Positions 53,308 to 62,517 of a DNA stretch of 64,000 nucleotides are shown here, in pieces. Origin of the DNA: CBDFHJ01 sp965247635 (lineage in GTDB: Bacteria; Chloroflexota; Dehalococcoidia; Lucifugimonadales; Australimonadaceae); assembly GCA_965247635.1 (NCBI GenBank), contig CBDFHJ010000005.1, forward strand, positions 25,238 to 89,237, written 5' to 3'. Each line of letters starts with the position of its first letter. Position 1 is the stretch's first letter. The notes below the pieces were generated by a model that saw only the letters and a program-made list of their open reading frames with translations, had not been told where the DNA came from and searched no databases. A program made the translations under genes and the position numbers.

Positions 53308-54674
53308 AGGTTACGTCAATAGGTGTGTAAACGACATCAGGCGGCGACCTTCTCAGCCGTTGATTCAATGGCGATTCCATCCGCATACTGTGCACCGAGA
53401 TAGACGTCTTCGATCAACTCAGGGGCCTTCAGACGCCTGAAGCGCTGTTCGGCGACCATCAACATTTTCCAGATCACCGCTATCGCCCGATCGACCCTCT
53501 TGTAGCGCTTGGCGGCATCGGTCCGAAGCCTGAGGGCCGCGAAGGGTGATTCTACCGGGTTCGTCGTGCGAAGGTGCCCCCAGTGCTCCTTTGGGAAGTC
53601 ATAGAAGGTGACCATGCGGTCCCAGTCCCGCTCCAAGGCCTCTGAGGCCGCCTCGTAGGAATGGTCGCCGCACCACCTGGTGAACACCGTCCTGAGCCGC
53701 TCAGCCTCTGTCCGAGTCGGCGCGTAGGGGATAGTACGCAGCATGAGCTTGGCCTGGTCCTGTTGTCGCTTTGGAAGCTTGGCGAGCACGTTTACGATCT
53801 TGTGGTTCCAGTAGCGTTGCTCTGCCGCCTGCGGATAGACGTTGCGCAGAGCTCCCCAGATGCCCAGGTGTCCGTCCCCAACCACCAGCCTCGGGCACTC
53901 CAGCCCGCGGCGCCTCATGTCCCTGAGCACATCGGACCAGTTCTCTGTGGACTCCCTGTATCCGGGAACAGCGCTCACCACCACCTTGCTCCCGTCGCTC
54001 AGGGCCGCCACCACCACCAGTACTGCCGCCTTCTCCTTCTCAAGACCAGCCTTGACGTAGACTCCATCCACCCACATGTAGACCACTTCCAGGTCATCTA
54101 GGGGCCGGCTGCGCCATTGGGCAAGCTCATCGTTCCACTTGGACTTCAACCGGGCCACCGTGCTCGCCGATACCGGTGCGTCCTCTCCCAGCAGCCCCCG
54201 CAAAGCCAGATCGAAGTCGCCTTCGGATAGACCGTGCAGGTACAGCTCGGGGATCAACTCAGCAACCTTCCTGGTCCTGTTGACGAACAGCGGCAGCAGC
54301 CGGCTCTCGAACTGCTCCTCGGTATCGCGGACTCGCGGCCGCCTCAGCTGTATCGTTCCCGAACTCAGCGTAAGCCTCCGGGCTCTGCCGTATCCGTTCC
54401 GATAGCCGGTATCGTTGTCCGAGTCGGATCTGAGCGCCGACTTCGCCCTTCCCAGAAACGCCGTCACCTCCTCCTCCAGCAACTCCTGGATCAGCCTCTG
54501 GACCTGGCTTCGCACCCAATCCTCCAACTGCTCCCACTCCGGCCTTGACTCCGACCTACTCTCAGTGCTTTCCTTCCTCATGGGCGGTCTATCTCCTCTC
54601 TTGGGCCTCGAGCCCGTGTTGTTCAGAGAGAGGGTACACCGCCTGACTGTTTACACACTTTTTGAAGATACCTC
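53308..54674 (-). mobile_element. IS256-family element, copy D (1367 bp)
   Basis: Full-length ends. The flanks TTGTCGTG and ACACCCCA differ, so no target duplication remains. It separates the tRNA-Gln/hicAB region from Rieske paralog 5. Confidence 0.93.
53337..54581 (-). CDS. IS256 family transposase, copy D
   Basis: 414 residues. It differs from copy A in the conserved C...H motif, reading EQRYWNHK instead of EQRCWNHK. The lost Cys belongs to the C/D(2)H signature of IS256/Mutator transposases, so activity may be reduced or absent. Confidence 0.93.
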   Translation of the reverse strand: MRKESTESRSESRPEWEQLEDWVRSQVQRLIQELLEEEVTAFLGRAKSALRSDSDNDTGYRNGYGRARRLTLSSGTIQLRRPRVRDTEEQFESRLLPLFVNRTRKVAELIPELYLHGLSEGDFDLALRGLLGEDAPVSASTVARLKSKWNDELAQWRSRPLDDLEVVYMWVDGVYVKAGLEKEKAAVLVVVAALSDGSKVVVSAVPGYRESTENWSDVLRDMRRRGLECPRLVVGDGHLGIWGALRNVYPQAAEQRYWNHKIVNVLAKLPKRQQDQAKLMLRTIPYAPTRTEAERLRTVFTRWCGDHSYEAASEALERDWDRMVTFYDFPKEHWGHLRTTNPVESPFAALRLRTDAAKRYKRVDRAIAVIWKMLMVAEQRFRRLKAPELIEDVYLGAQYADGIAIESTAEKVAA

Positions 54675-54769
54675 ACACCCCACTCACTGATTGACACCTT
54701 CTTCTCGCAGGAGTACCGTCACCATAGGCTGATTTGCGGCATCCATAGAATCCCACGGGAGGTGCTGAG

Positions 54770-56170
54770 ATGGCACTGGAGACTGGGCTAGGGACAGGCG
54801 TTTGGAAAGACGTGGACCTGGTGGACCGGCCCAAAGGGCTGGTAAGCCGCGACATCTTCGTGGACGAGGAACTCTACGAGATCGAGAAGGAGCGGGTGTT
54901 CGCCCGCTGCTGGCTCTTCGTGGGGTTCGAGGACCAGGTGCGCAAACCGGGCGACTACTTCATCTCCCGCATGGGGGAGGAGTCGGTCATCCTGAGCCGA
55001 GACCGGGACAACACCATTCACGTGTTCCTGAACTCGTGCCGTCACCGGGGGATGAAGGTGTGCCGGTATGACGAGGGGAACACGCCGGTGTTCACGTGTC
55101 CGTACCACGGGTGGAGCTACGCGGGCGACGGGAGCCTGGTGGGCGTGCCGCGGTACAAGGACGCGTACCGGGAAGAGCTAGACAAGTCGCAGTGGGGCCT
55201 CGTTGAAGTCGCGCAGATGGAGAACTACAAAGGGACCATCTGGGCCACGTGGGACCCCAAGGCGCCGTCGTTCCTGGACTACATCGGCGATAACGAGTAT
55301 GGGGTGGGGCTGTGGCTATCTAAGGATGACGGCTCGGACCCAGACATCGAGGTGTTGGGGGTCCTCAAGTGGCTCTTTCCGTCCAACTGGAAATTTGGGG
55401 CCGAGAACTTCCTGGGCGACGGCTACCACGGCACGCCAACGCACCACTCGGTGGAGATAGTCGGTATCAACCCTGGCGGCGGCCAGAGTAGGATGACCGC
55501 AGCCCGTCGGGCGATGTTAGCGGCTTCCACTAACTTCAACGTGTCTCAACACGGTTCAGGAAGGCTTAGCGTGCGGGTGCTGCCAGAGGACTTTGAGTAT
55601 GTGCCCACCTACCCGAACCAAGCGCCCGAGGTAGAGGAGTACTATCGCTTGTCCTACGAGCGCCGCAAGGAGGTGTTGGGCAAGCGCTGGCGGGTAAGCG
55701 CTGGCAATGGCAACATCTTCCCTAACGCAACCCAGGGCACGAACCAGAGCATGTGTGTTTGGCACCCCGCTGGGCCCGACTACACTGAGTGCTGGCGCTG
55801 GTACTTCGTTCATCATGACACGCCCCAGGAAGTGAAGGACATGCTGCGACACTTCTACATGCGCTACGGCGGGCCAGTTGGGCTCACCGAAATGGATGAC
55901 ATGGAGAATTGGAGCTACGCCCACAAGGCCAGCAAGGGGACCATTGCTCGCCGCTACCCGTACGAGTACTCTCTGGGCTTAAGCAGAGAACAGATAGGGC
56001 ACCCTCAACTAAAGGGGTTTGGGTTCCCGCAGAATGCAACGGTCACCGAGGGAGGGGGCGGCTCTCGCGCTCCATCGGAGCAAAACCAGCGGGGCGCGTA
56101 CCACTTTTGGCTGCAGCTGATGCAGGCGGAGAGCTGGGACGACCTGCAAGATAAGACGCTGTGGCGGTAG
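54770..56170 (+). CDS. Rieske non-heme iron oxygenase, alpha subunit (paralog 5)
   Basis: 466 residues, GGAGGTGCTGAG before the ATG. Rieske ligands Cys90, His92, Cys110, His113. Catalytic GDGYHGTPTHHS and EMDDMENW. It shares the N-terminal layout and INPGGGQ..T segment with paralog 1 (28032-29432), so these two form one subgroup and paralogs 2-4 the other. It is followed by a strong terminator. Confidence 0.92.
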   Translation: MALETGLGTGVWKDVDLVDRPKGLVSRDIFVDEELYEIEKERVFARCWLFVGFEDQVRKPGDYFISRMGEESVILSRDRDNTIHVFLNSCRHRGMKVCRYDEGNTPVFTCPYHGWSYAGDGSLVGVPRYKDAYREELDKSQWGLVEVAQMENYKGTIWATWDPKAPSFLDYIGDNEYGVGLWLSKDDGSDPDIEVLGVLKWLFPSNWKFGAENFLGDGYHGTPTHHSVEIVGINPGGGQSRMTAARRAMLAASTNFNVSQHGSGRLSVRVLPEDFEYVPTYPNQAPEVEEYYRLSYERRKEVLGKRWRVSAGNGNIFPNATQGTNQSMCVWHPAGPDYTECWRWYFVHHDTPQEVKDMLRHFYMRYGGPVGLTEMDDMENWSYAHKASKGTIARRYPYEYSLGLSREQIGHPQLKGFGFPQNATVTEGGGGSRAPSEQNQRGAYHFWLQLMQAESWDDLQDKTLWR

Positions 56171-56196
56171 CAGCCTAGAAAGCATCCAGACTCAGT

Positions 56197-56235
56197 AGCA
56201 GAAACCTCCCTTCATCATCAAGGGAGGTTTCTGCT
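56197..56235 (+). terminator. Intrinsic terminator after Rieske paralog 5
   Basis: Perfect 16-bp stem AGCAGAAACCTCCCTT/AAGGGAGGTTTCTGCT with loop CATCATC. The GC-rich core and A/T steps support termination in either direction, which suits the convergent hydrolase gene. Confidence 0.85.
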
Positions 56236-56335
56236 GTCCGTGGCCAAGGGTCAGTACCTGACTGCATCACCGTAGTGGGCGACCGGGTGCGCCTCCCGTT
56301 TGCGCTTTGGGTGCGACCTAGAATTCTCTCGGGGC

Positions 56336-57478
56336 CTAGCGCGCTGGCGCCGCCACTGCCAATGCAGCCTGGAGAGCCTCTGGAGACTCGTATCGCCCCG
56401 GGTCTGGCGCGGGGAATCCGCTAGCCGGCTCCTCGACTAGGTCCGGGTTGATCTGCCGGCGCCTGGAAACGCCCGCCCATTCCGCGGTCTTCCAGCTTAC
56501 CTTGCCGTCCCGGAAGAGCTCCAGGAACGCTTGATTGAACATGGCCGGCTGGTCTGTCTGGCCCTGGTGACCACACTGATCGGGGTAGAACATCTGGATG
56601 TTGGCCGGCAGCACGTCTTCCTGATTGAAGGCGTTCTCCACCGGGCCCAGCACGTCTTGCAGACCGTACAAGTAGACTGCGGGGATGCCGAGCTTATCGA
56701 GATGGTCCTTGGTGTGGGCCCACTGGTGGTACGCGGGGATGTCGGGACCGCCCCCTATTGCGGGCGGGGGTCCGCTTCCTTGTGGGCGGCCCGCGCCCAG
56801 CCCGCCCGGCACGAACGACCCGCGCTGGCGCTCCGCCGCCTTGTTCCGCATGGTGATCAGCTCCGGCCAGATCTCCGGCGTGTTGAAGATGATCCCCTCC
56901 ATGAGGGTGCGCATGCTCGCTTCCGTGCCGTCCCATACCGGCGCCGCGAAGTCAGGGTTCGGGCTCCACTTCGACTCCTTGCCGGTGACCCTGGGCTTCT
57001 GGACAATGTCGCCAACGTTGGTGCCGATCAGGGCAAAGCTGATGATCTGGTCCGGATGATGGATGACGTATTGGACCGTTATCTGCCCTCCCATGGAGTT
57101 GCCTGCAAGGTGGAATTTGTCCAAGCAGAGGGCATTCGCGAACATGTGCACGAAGTCCACCATGCTCTTGTAGCCCCACATGGGGCGGTACTCCGGCCGA
57201 GTATCGGCCCAGCCGAAGCCAGGGCGGTCAGGACAGTACACCCGGAAGCCGTTTGCCCCGAGGAACGGGGCCATGAACCGCCAGCCGGCCGTTCCCGAAG
57301 AGCCCACGATTCCACCATGGAGCAAGATGATGGCGGGTCCAGTGGCGCCCGAGGCTACGTAGTGCGCCTTCGCGCCATTGGCGAGACGGACCCAGCGACT
57401 CGCCATCCCGGGGATGTGAACGATATCCTCTTCTGTGAGTCCCCGGCTGGCCGGGTCTCGCGTCAGCTCCATGCCCAT
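56336..57478 (-). CDS. Alpha/beta hydrolase (possible C-C bond hydrolase)
   Basis: 380 residues, GGAGGTG about 10 nt before the ATG. Nucleophile Ser128 in GNSMGG, oxyanion HGG (residues 54-56), acid in YGLQDVLGP, and His in QCGHQGQ, completing the triad. The fold and the LHGG, RPGFG and GNSMGG motifs resemble meta-cleavage product hydrolases and related enzymes. A step after LigB-type ring cleavage would fit the neighbourhood, but esterase activity is equally possible from sequence. Confidence 0.85.
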   Translation of the reverse strand: MGMELTRDPASRGLTEEDIVHIPGMASRWVRLANGAKAHYVASGATGPAIILLHGGIVGSSGTAGWRFMAPFLGANGFRVYCPDRPGFGWADTRPEYRPMWGYKSMVDFVHMFANALCLDKFHLAGNSMGGQITVQYVIHHPDQIISFALIGTNVGDIVQKPRVTGKESKWSPNPDFAAPVWDGTEASMRTLMEGIIFNTPEIWPELITMRNKAAERQRGSFVPGGLGAGRPQGSGPPPAIGGGPDIPAYHQWAHTKDHLDKLGIPAVYLYGLQDVLGPVENAFNQEDVLPANIQMFYPDQCGHQGQTDQPAMFNQAFLELFRDGKVSWKTAEWAGVSRRRQINPDLVEEPASGFPAPDPGRYESPEALQAALAVAAPAR

Positions 57479-57659
57479 GAGTAGCTACACCTCCGTTTTG
57501 GACTAAAGATACGGTTGACCAGTTCCGAGACTCCTATCGCTTTCCATGACCGTTCATGCGAAAGCCATGCGAGGATAGTTGCCCTGTGAAACCGTGTCAA
57601 TCGCCGGGGAGTCGTCGAAGCCAGGCTCAACACTGCGCACCCAGTGGGCCTTTTACGTA

Positions 57660-57978
57660 ACGCCTCATACTTGGTCGCAAAACTCAGCGTGCGCTAGGTC
57701 CGATTTATCGGACCGCTCGTCCTGTCCGATGATGCTTCGCTCATCGGACTCTCGGCAAAGTCGGAGCGCTTGTCGAAGGGCCGGTGGCCCATGGTTCGAC
57801 AAGCGCTCCATGAGCGGCCATGATAGTGCTCTTTTACGAAACCAGTGCTTAGTCCCCCAATTTCTTGTCATTCTGAGGCTGCCGCAGGCGGGCGAAGAAT
57901 CTCTCACTCGAGAGACCCTTCGCTGCACTCAGGGTGACAACGAGATGGAACGTATTTCCCGGACAGACCACTAAGTAC
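57660..57978. repeat. Intergenic repeats: hairpin cluster and MITE-like repeat copy 3
   Basis: No gene. At 57724-57751 an 8-bp hairpin TCCGATGA/TCATCGGA. At about 57767-57808 a 12-bp stem GCGCTTGTCGAA/TTCGACAAGCGC. The dispersed repeat 57845-57978 begins GTGCTTAGTC and ends CCACTAAGTAC, with GTCATTCTGAG inside. It reaches the stop of the MFS gene. Confidence 0.7.
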
Positions 57979-59429
57979 TAGGACTTGGCGCTTCGAGGCT
58001 TGGGGAGCCGGAGGCCCATGAGCAGGAAGATGCCCATCGTACCGAGCACGGCGATACTGAGGAACGCGTATCGGTAGCTTCCCAGAGTGTCGAAGGTGAG
58101 GCCGGCAAAGATAGGGCTTATGACCACGCCTCCCATGGTCAAGGGGTCCATGAACCCGGAGAGCCGAGAGAAATTGGTGCGTCCGAAGACCTCGCCTCTC
58201 AGGACGGTCATCACGGTGCCCCGGGCGCCCCAGGAGAGGCCGAACGTGACCGCGAACAACGAGACGTGGAACAGGTTCGTGGCAAAGGCCAGAATGACCA
58301 TGGAGACCCCCTGGAGCAGGTAGGAAATCACCAGCACTCGGCGCGCGCCCCAGAGGTCCCCCAGGAATCCACCGAGAAGCCTGCCTGCGCCAGCTATCGT
58401 CAGGCTGATGGCGAACATGTTTGCCGCAGTCTGCTCAGCGATCCTTATGTCTACCAAGGAGGGGATCAGATGGACACGCAGCGCTCCCCATGCCCAGAGC
58501 GAGAGCATATGGGCGCCGCCCAGCAACCAGAAGTTCCGGCTCCGCAGCGCCTGCCTCACCGTCGAGTCAGGCTCGCTGGAGACCGGTCGGCCCTCGGCCC
58601 CCCCTACCTGCTGGTCTATCGAGACCTCTTGAGGCGGCTCAGGCTGGGCGCCATCGGGGAGGTAGCCGTAGTCTTCCGGGCGCGCTCGCATCATCGTGGA
58701 TAGTGGGACACCGATCGCGATAGCTATGATGCCAGCAGCGACCATGGTCTCGCGCCAACCGATGTTGAGGACGGACCAGGCAAACAGGGGCAGCATCATT
58801 GCTCCGAAGCTGGTCCCCAACTGGTACACCGCGATGGCCCGCCCACGGTATCGGAGGAACCAGTTGACCAGCACGGTGACGATGGGGAGGAATCCGGCCA
58901 CGCTCTGGCCGAGGGTGGCGACAAGAAACGCGGCGTAGAACTGGAGGAGCGACTGGCTCAGCCCGATGCCGACCAGCCCGAGCCCAAAGATGATCCACCC
59001 CACCATTATGTACCGGCGGGGCCCGACCCAGTGGACCAGGTACCCCTCGATTGGCCCGGTAAGCCCACCCTCCAGCCGTGAGAAGGCGAAAGCCCCCGAG
59101 ACGACGGTGCGGGTCGTCTGAAACTCCCTGGCGATAGGCAGGAATAGGGCGGCGGAGCCAACGGTGAAGAACAAGGACTGAATGGTGCCGGACAGGGTGG
59201 AGGCGCCGACGATCCACCACCCGTAGAAGGTCCCAGGCCGTCTTTCGGCGGTCGCACTCCCTGGCGTGGAGAGCGTACGCCCCGGTTGCGACTCTCGGTT
59301 ATCGGCGGGTCCGTTCTCCAACTTGCTCGTCTCTTTGAGGAGGGCTCTGCCGACTGTGCTCAGGGCTAGCCCTGACGTGGTGGGAAGATAACAAATTGTA
59401 ACGGAACATGGCGCGTAGTGGCAGGCCAC
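57978..59429 (-). CDS. MFS transporter (monocarboxylate/oxalate-formate antiporter type)
   Basis: Up to 483 residues; the first about 65 look non-native, so the real start is probably further in, ahead of FYGWWIVGASTLSG. 12 hydrophobic helices. FYGWWIV at the beginning, FLATLGQS-like and VNWFLRYRGRAIA are typical of the OFA/MCT group that moves carboxylates. It may import or export acids made or used by the oxygenase pathway. Confidence 0.85.
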   Translation of the reverse strand: MACHYAPCSVTICYLPTTSGLALSTVGRALLKETSKLENGPADNRESQPGRTLSTPGSATAERRPGTFYGWWIVGASTLSGTIQSLFFTVGSAALFLPIAREFQTTRTVVSGAFAFSRLEGGLTGPIEGYLVHWVGPRRYIMVGWIIFGLGLVGIGLSQSLLQFYAAFLVATLGQSVAGFLPIVTVLVNWFLRYRGRAIAVYQLGTSFGAMMLPLFAWSVLNIGWRETMVAAGIIAIAIGVPLSTMMRARPEDYGYLPDGAQPEPPQEVSIDQQVGGAEGRPVSSEPDSTVRQALRSRNFWLLGGAHMLSLWAWGALRVHLIPSLVDIRIAEQTAANMFAISLTIAGAGRLLGGFLGDLWGARRVLVISYLLQGVSMVILAFATNLFHVSLFAVTFGLSWGARGTVMTVLRGEVFGRTNFSRLSGFMDPLTMGGVVISPIFAGLTFDTLGSYRYAFLSIAVLGTMGIFLLMGLRLPKPRSAKS

Positions 59430-59461
59430 TTGTAGCCAGGCACTGGCGTCCGCAGCCCTGG

Positions 59462-60652
59462 TCAGCGGGCGATGCTGCCAGCTATGAGCCGCAGCCGGTC
59501 GTCGCCCGTGCTGGCCACTTGGTCAGCCACGCCTTTAACCAGCATCCCTAACCCCGTCTTGCCCCAGAACCACGTGTGGAGCGTTTCCTCATCGTCGCCG
59601 GGCCGCTGTGCCATCCGCGCCTCGTAGGCGAAGGCCTTCAGGTCCTCCACCACGTACCGGATGAACTGAGGCTGTGGCATCTCGGCGGGCCGTTGGGGGT
59701 GGTCGGCCTCCGCTCCCCGCGCGTACGCTTCCAGAAACCGGATGGCGCCACGGAAGCTGCGCTGGGGCACCCCGCTCAGGCCAACCGCCGTCCGCCCGCC
59801 ATGGTCCGCGACCCAGCGCTCGTAGAAGGCCCGCAGCGCGGTCACGTCGTTAGCCGCCTGGGATGGGTCTGGCGGCGTCATGCTGGCCTGGACCGTGGAC
59901 GCCTGGAGGATCTGCACCGGCCGGTCCAACTTCTCGGGAAACTCGGCGGCCACCGGTGTGTCGTTGTGCGCCAGCAGGCCGAGGACAGCCTTCAGCACCT
60001 TGTGCTGGTAGGCGTGGTCGTTGGGCTTGCCCAAAGCGTAACCGTACGGGAATGGCACCACCAGTGCCCGAGGCGGCTTTACGTGCTCCACCGGCGGCAT
60101 GAGCAGCGCGATTGCGGCGGTCGTGAGGCCGGCCTCCTCGAACACCCGCGCCAGCACACACACGGTGTGCGAGCACAGCGGTCAGCTCGGTGTCAGGAGC
60201 ACCACGTCCACACCGTCCTTCTTCAACCGTTGGGCCACCTCAGGCCCTGTTTCTTCAATGATGCGCCGTGGGTCTCGTTGCGCGCCCATAAAGGAGTAAT
60301 AAGGGTCCGCAAGGCTTCCGACCTCTCCTTGCTCCACCAGCTCCTTCAGCCGGTCCGCCGGGAAGGAGACGTTCAGGTCTCGGTAGGTAGGCGTCCGGTC
60401 GAAGCCGATGCTGACGTGACTCTGCAAGATGTCCTTAGCGAGCGCGTCCCTGGGAATGACACGGTACGTCTGGTCGCCGTGGAAGAAGGGCGTATCGGAG
60501 CGCAGGTGCAGGCCTGCCGTGGTCACCAGCGCCAGCCTGCTCTCGGACAGCGGCTTGCGTAATGGGGTGCATGGCGAGTCGTCGTGGTCCATGAAGGGGA
60601 AATTCAGCACCCCTTGGCGCTCGATCTCGCTGAGATCCTCTAAGCGGGGCAT
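59462..60652 (-). CDS. GrdB-family selenoprotein (in-frame TGA read as Sec157)
   Basis: Two ORFs in one frame, split only by a TGA at 60184-60182. Read through from ATG 60652 (AGGAAGG 9 nt upstream; a GTG at 60709 is the alternative), they give 396 residues. It belongs to the glycine/sarcosine/betaine reductase selenoprotein B family: LALVTTAGLHLRSD, DLNVSFPADRLKELVEQGEV, SFMGAQ, then LLTPS-U-PLC-SHTVCVLARVFEEAG. The U-P-L-C motif sits where Sec (or Cys) occurs in the family. The downstream hairpin fits a SECIS. The family reduces substrates via the selenol, but this single-domain form has no known pathway partners nearby, so its substrate is unknown. Confidence 0.85.
60154..60170 (-). promoter_or_regulatory. 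Candidate bacterial SECIS hairpin, GrdB-family gene
   Basis: On the minus strand GCACAC-CGUGU-GUGUGC: 6-bp perfect stem and the same CGUGU loop as at 19090-19106. The loop G is 19 nt after the TGA, within the known 16-37 nt range. Confidence 0.65.
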
Positions 60653-60830
60653 GTCACCCTTCCTTCCTGCGCTCACTACCGCAACGTTCCGGTATACAAG
60701 ACTGGTCACGCTATTCGATCAGCGTCTTTTTCCCGTTGTAGGTCATCGTGACAAGTTTGGGCTGGAACCGCCGAGATGTCTATAGCAGCTGGAAAGAAAA
60801 ACTTCCTTCGTCCACGTGCCGGGAGTTGAC

Positions 60831-60864
60831 AACGCCCCGCATTGCTATCTATATGCGGGGCGTT
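60831..60864. terminator. 12-bp hairpin at the IS256-E insertion point
   Basis: AACGCCCCGCAT/ATGCGGGGCGTT with a 10-nt loop. IS256-E inserted at its 3' edge; the 8-bp target sequence CGTTGAGC begins with the last four bases of the stem. It may have terminated a transcript before the insertion. Confidence 0.55.
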
Positions 60865-61078
60865 GAGCTGAGGTATCTTCAAAAAGTGTGTAAACAGTCA
60901 GGCGGTGTACCCTCTCTCTGAACAACACGGGCTCGAGGCCCAAGAGAGGAGATAGACCGCCCATGAGTGTAGACCGTCAGCGATAATGGGACACATATAA
61001 GGGTAGGAAAACCCGAGAGTCGGAGGGTGGTGTGAGCTCCTGAAATGAGGGTAGAGCTACCCACAGAAAGGAGCAGAT

Positions 61079-61486
61079 GTGTCCCAATTAGAAGTAAGCA
61101 AAGCAGAGGCCGCCGAGGAACGAAGCGAGCAGACCAGGTCTTTCGTCCGCACAGTGAAGGCGGCTGCCCGACGTAAGTACACCCCCGAAGAGAAGATCCG
61201 AATTGTTCTGGAGGGCTTCCGCCGCGAGGTCACAGTCAACGACCTGTGCCGGCGGGAGGGGATCAAGCCCCACTCCTACTACTCGTGGACCAAAGAGTTC
61301 ATGGAGGCGGGCAAGGAGAGGTTGACCCGTGACTCGGTTCGGGACGCCACTCAGCATGAGGTAGGGCAACTCAAGCGAGAGAACGGGGAACTCAAGGAGC
61401 TAGTGGCCGATCTGTCGCTGGAGGCGTACCGTCTCAAAAAAACGGCCATCCCCATGCCCCAGGACGCCACCGGTACCAGCGGATGA
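61079..61486 (+). CDS. IS3 family transposase OrfA, copy 2
   Basis: 135 residues, GTG start. It differs from copy 1 at one residue (KKTAIPM instead of KKTVIPM). The A7 slippery run at 61436-61442 is kept. Confidence 0.93.
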   Translation: MSQLEVSKAEAAEERSEQTRSFVRTVKAAARRKYTPEEKIRIVLEGFRREVTVNDLCRREGIKPHSYYSWTKEFMEAGKERLTRDSVRDATQHEVGQLKRENGELKELVADLSLEAYRLKKTAIPMPQDATGTSG

Positions 61487-62418
61487 GCGCCCCGGAGAAG
61501 GCAGAGGTAGTTACCAAAGTATCCTCGTCTCCCCTCCCCAAGCGAAAGGTCCTCAGAGAGCTGGGCATCCCTAAGAGCACCTACTACCGGTGGCTCAGAC
61601 GCCAAGACCAACAAGGACTTGAGGACCGACCAGGAGGCGATCAGCCACCATGGAACCGTCTTACTATTCAGGAAGAACGCTCAGTCCTGTTATCAGCCAG
61701 GGAGATGCCAGAGCTGAGCTGCCGTCAGCTGGCCGCGGGGATCACCGACAACCAGGGCTTCTCAGTCTCAGAGTCCAGCGTCTACCGTATCCTGGGCAGG
61801 GAGGGCCTAGTGAAGAGGCCTGAGATGCGGTTGGCCACGGGGAAGGAGTACCACCGCAAGACCACAGGACCTCACCAGATGTGGGCCACCGATGCCTCAT
61901 ACTTCAGGGTGGTTGGGTGGGGCTACTACTACCTGGTCACCGTTATGGACGACTACTCCCGCTTCATCCTGGCTCACAGGCTTCAGCAAGATATGACGGC
62001 CGACTCCTTCATCGAGGTGGTCCAGGATGCTGTGGACACGACCAGCATGGACCAAGTTCCAGTCACAGACCGCACCAGGCTGCTGAGTGACAACGGTCCA
62101 GGCTATGTCTCAAGAGCATTCAGGGACTACCTGGGGATGGTTGGCATCAAGCACATCCTAGCAACTCCTTTCCACCCTCAGACCAACGGGAAGCTGGAGC
62201 GCTACCACCAGACCATCAAACGGGACGTCAACCAGGTGCCTTATGAGTTGCCCGCCGACCTTGAGGCTGCTATCGCGGCCTTCGTCAGCTACTACAACTA
62301 CCGGCGCTATCACAAGGCTCTGGGCAACGTGACACCATCAGACGTGCTCAAGGGAAGACGGCAAGAGATCCTACAACGCAGGAAGGAGGTGAAGGCTCAA
62401 ACCACCGAACGGCGATGA
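61483..62418 (+). CDS. IS3 family transposase OrfB, copy 2
   Basis: 311 residues, overlapping OrfA by ATGA. Two differences from copy 1: RLATGKEY for RLAAGKEY and YHRKTTG for YHLKTTG. The DDE triad is intact. Confidence 0.95.
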   Translation: MSAPEKAEVVTKVSSSPLPKRKVLRELGIPKSTYYRWLRRQDQQGLEDRPGGDQPPWNRLTIQEERSVLLSAREMPELSCRQLAAGITDNQGFSVSESSVYRILGREGLVKRPEMRLATGKEYHRKTTGPHQMWATDASYFRVVGWGYYYLVTVMDDYSRFILAHRLQQDMTADSFIEVVQDAVDTTSMDQVPVTDRTRLLSDNGPGYVSRAFRDYLGMVGIKHILATPFHPQTNGKLERYHQTIKRDVNQVPYELPADLEAAIAAFVSYYNYRRYHKALGNVTPSDVLKGRRQEILQRRKEVKAQTTERR

Positions 62419-62517
62419 CGCTACAACAGGGCCCTCAGGGAGCTCGCCAGACCTCCATCCAGCCCCTGATCTCTCGGCTCCCAATGTGTCCCACTTTTGC
62501 TGGTTGCTAACACGCCC

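Larger units (their letters stand above)
60968..62512 (+). mobile_element. IS3-family element, copy 2, nested in IS256-E
   Basis: 1545 bp, the same ends as copy 1. A 10-bp direct repeat CGCCCATGAG flanks it (60958-60967 and 62513-62522), so it inserted right at the ATG of the IS256 transposase. The insertion duplicated that ATG, leaving the transposase ORF intact behind it. Confidence 0.93.
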
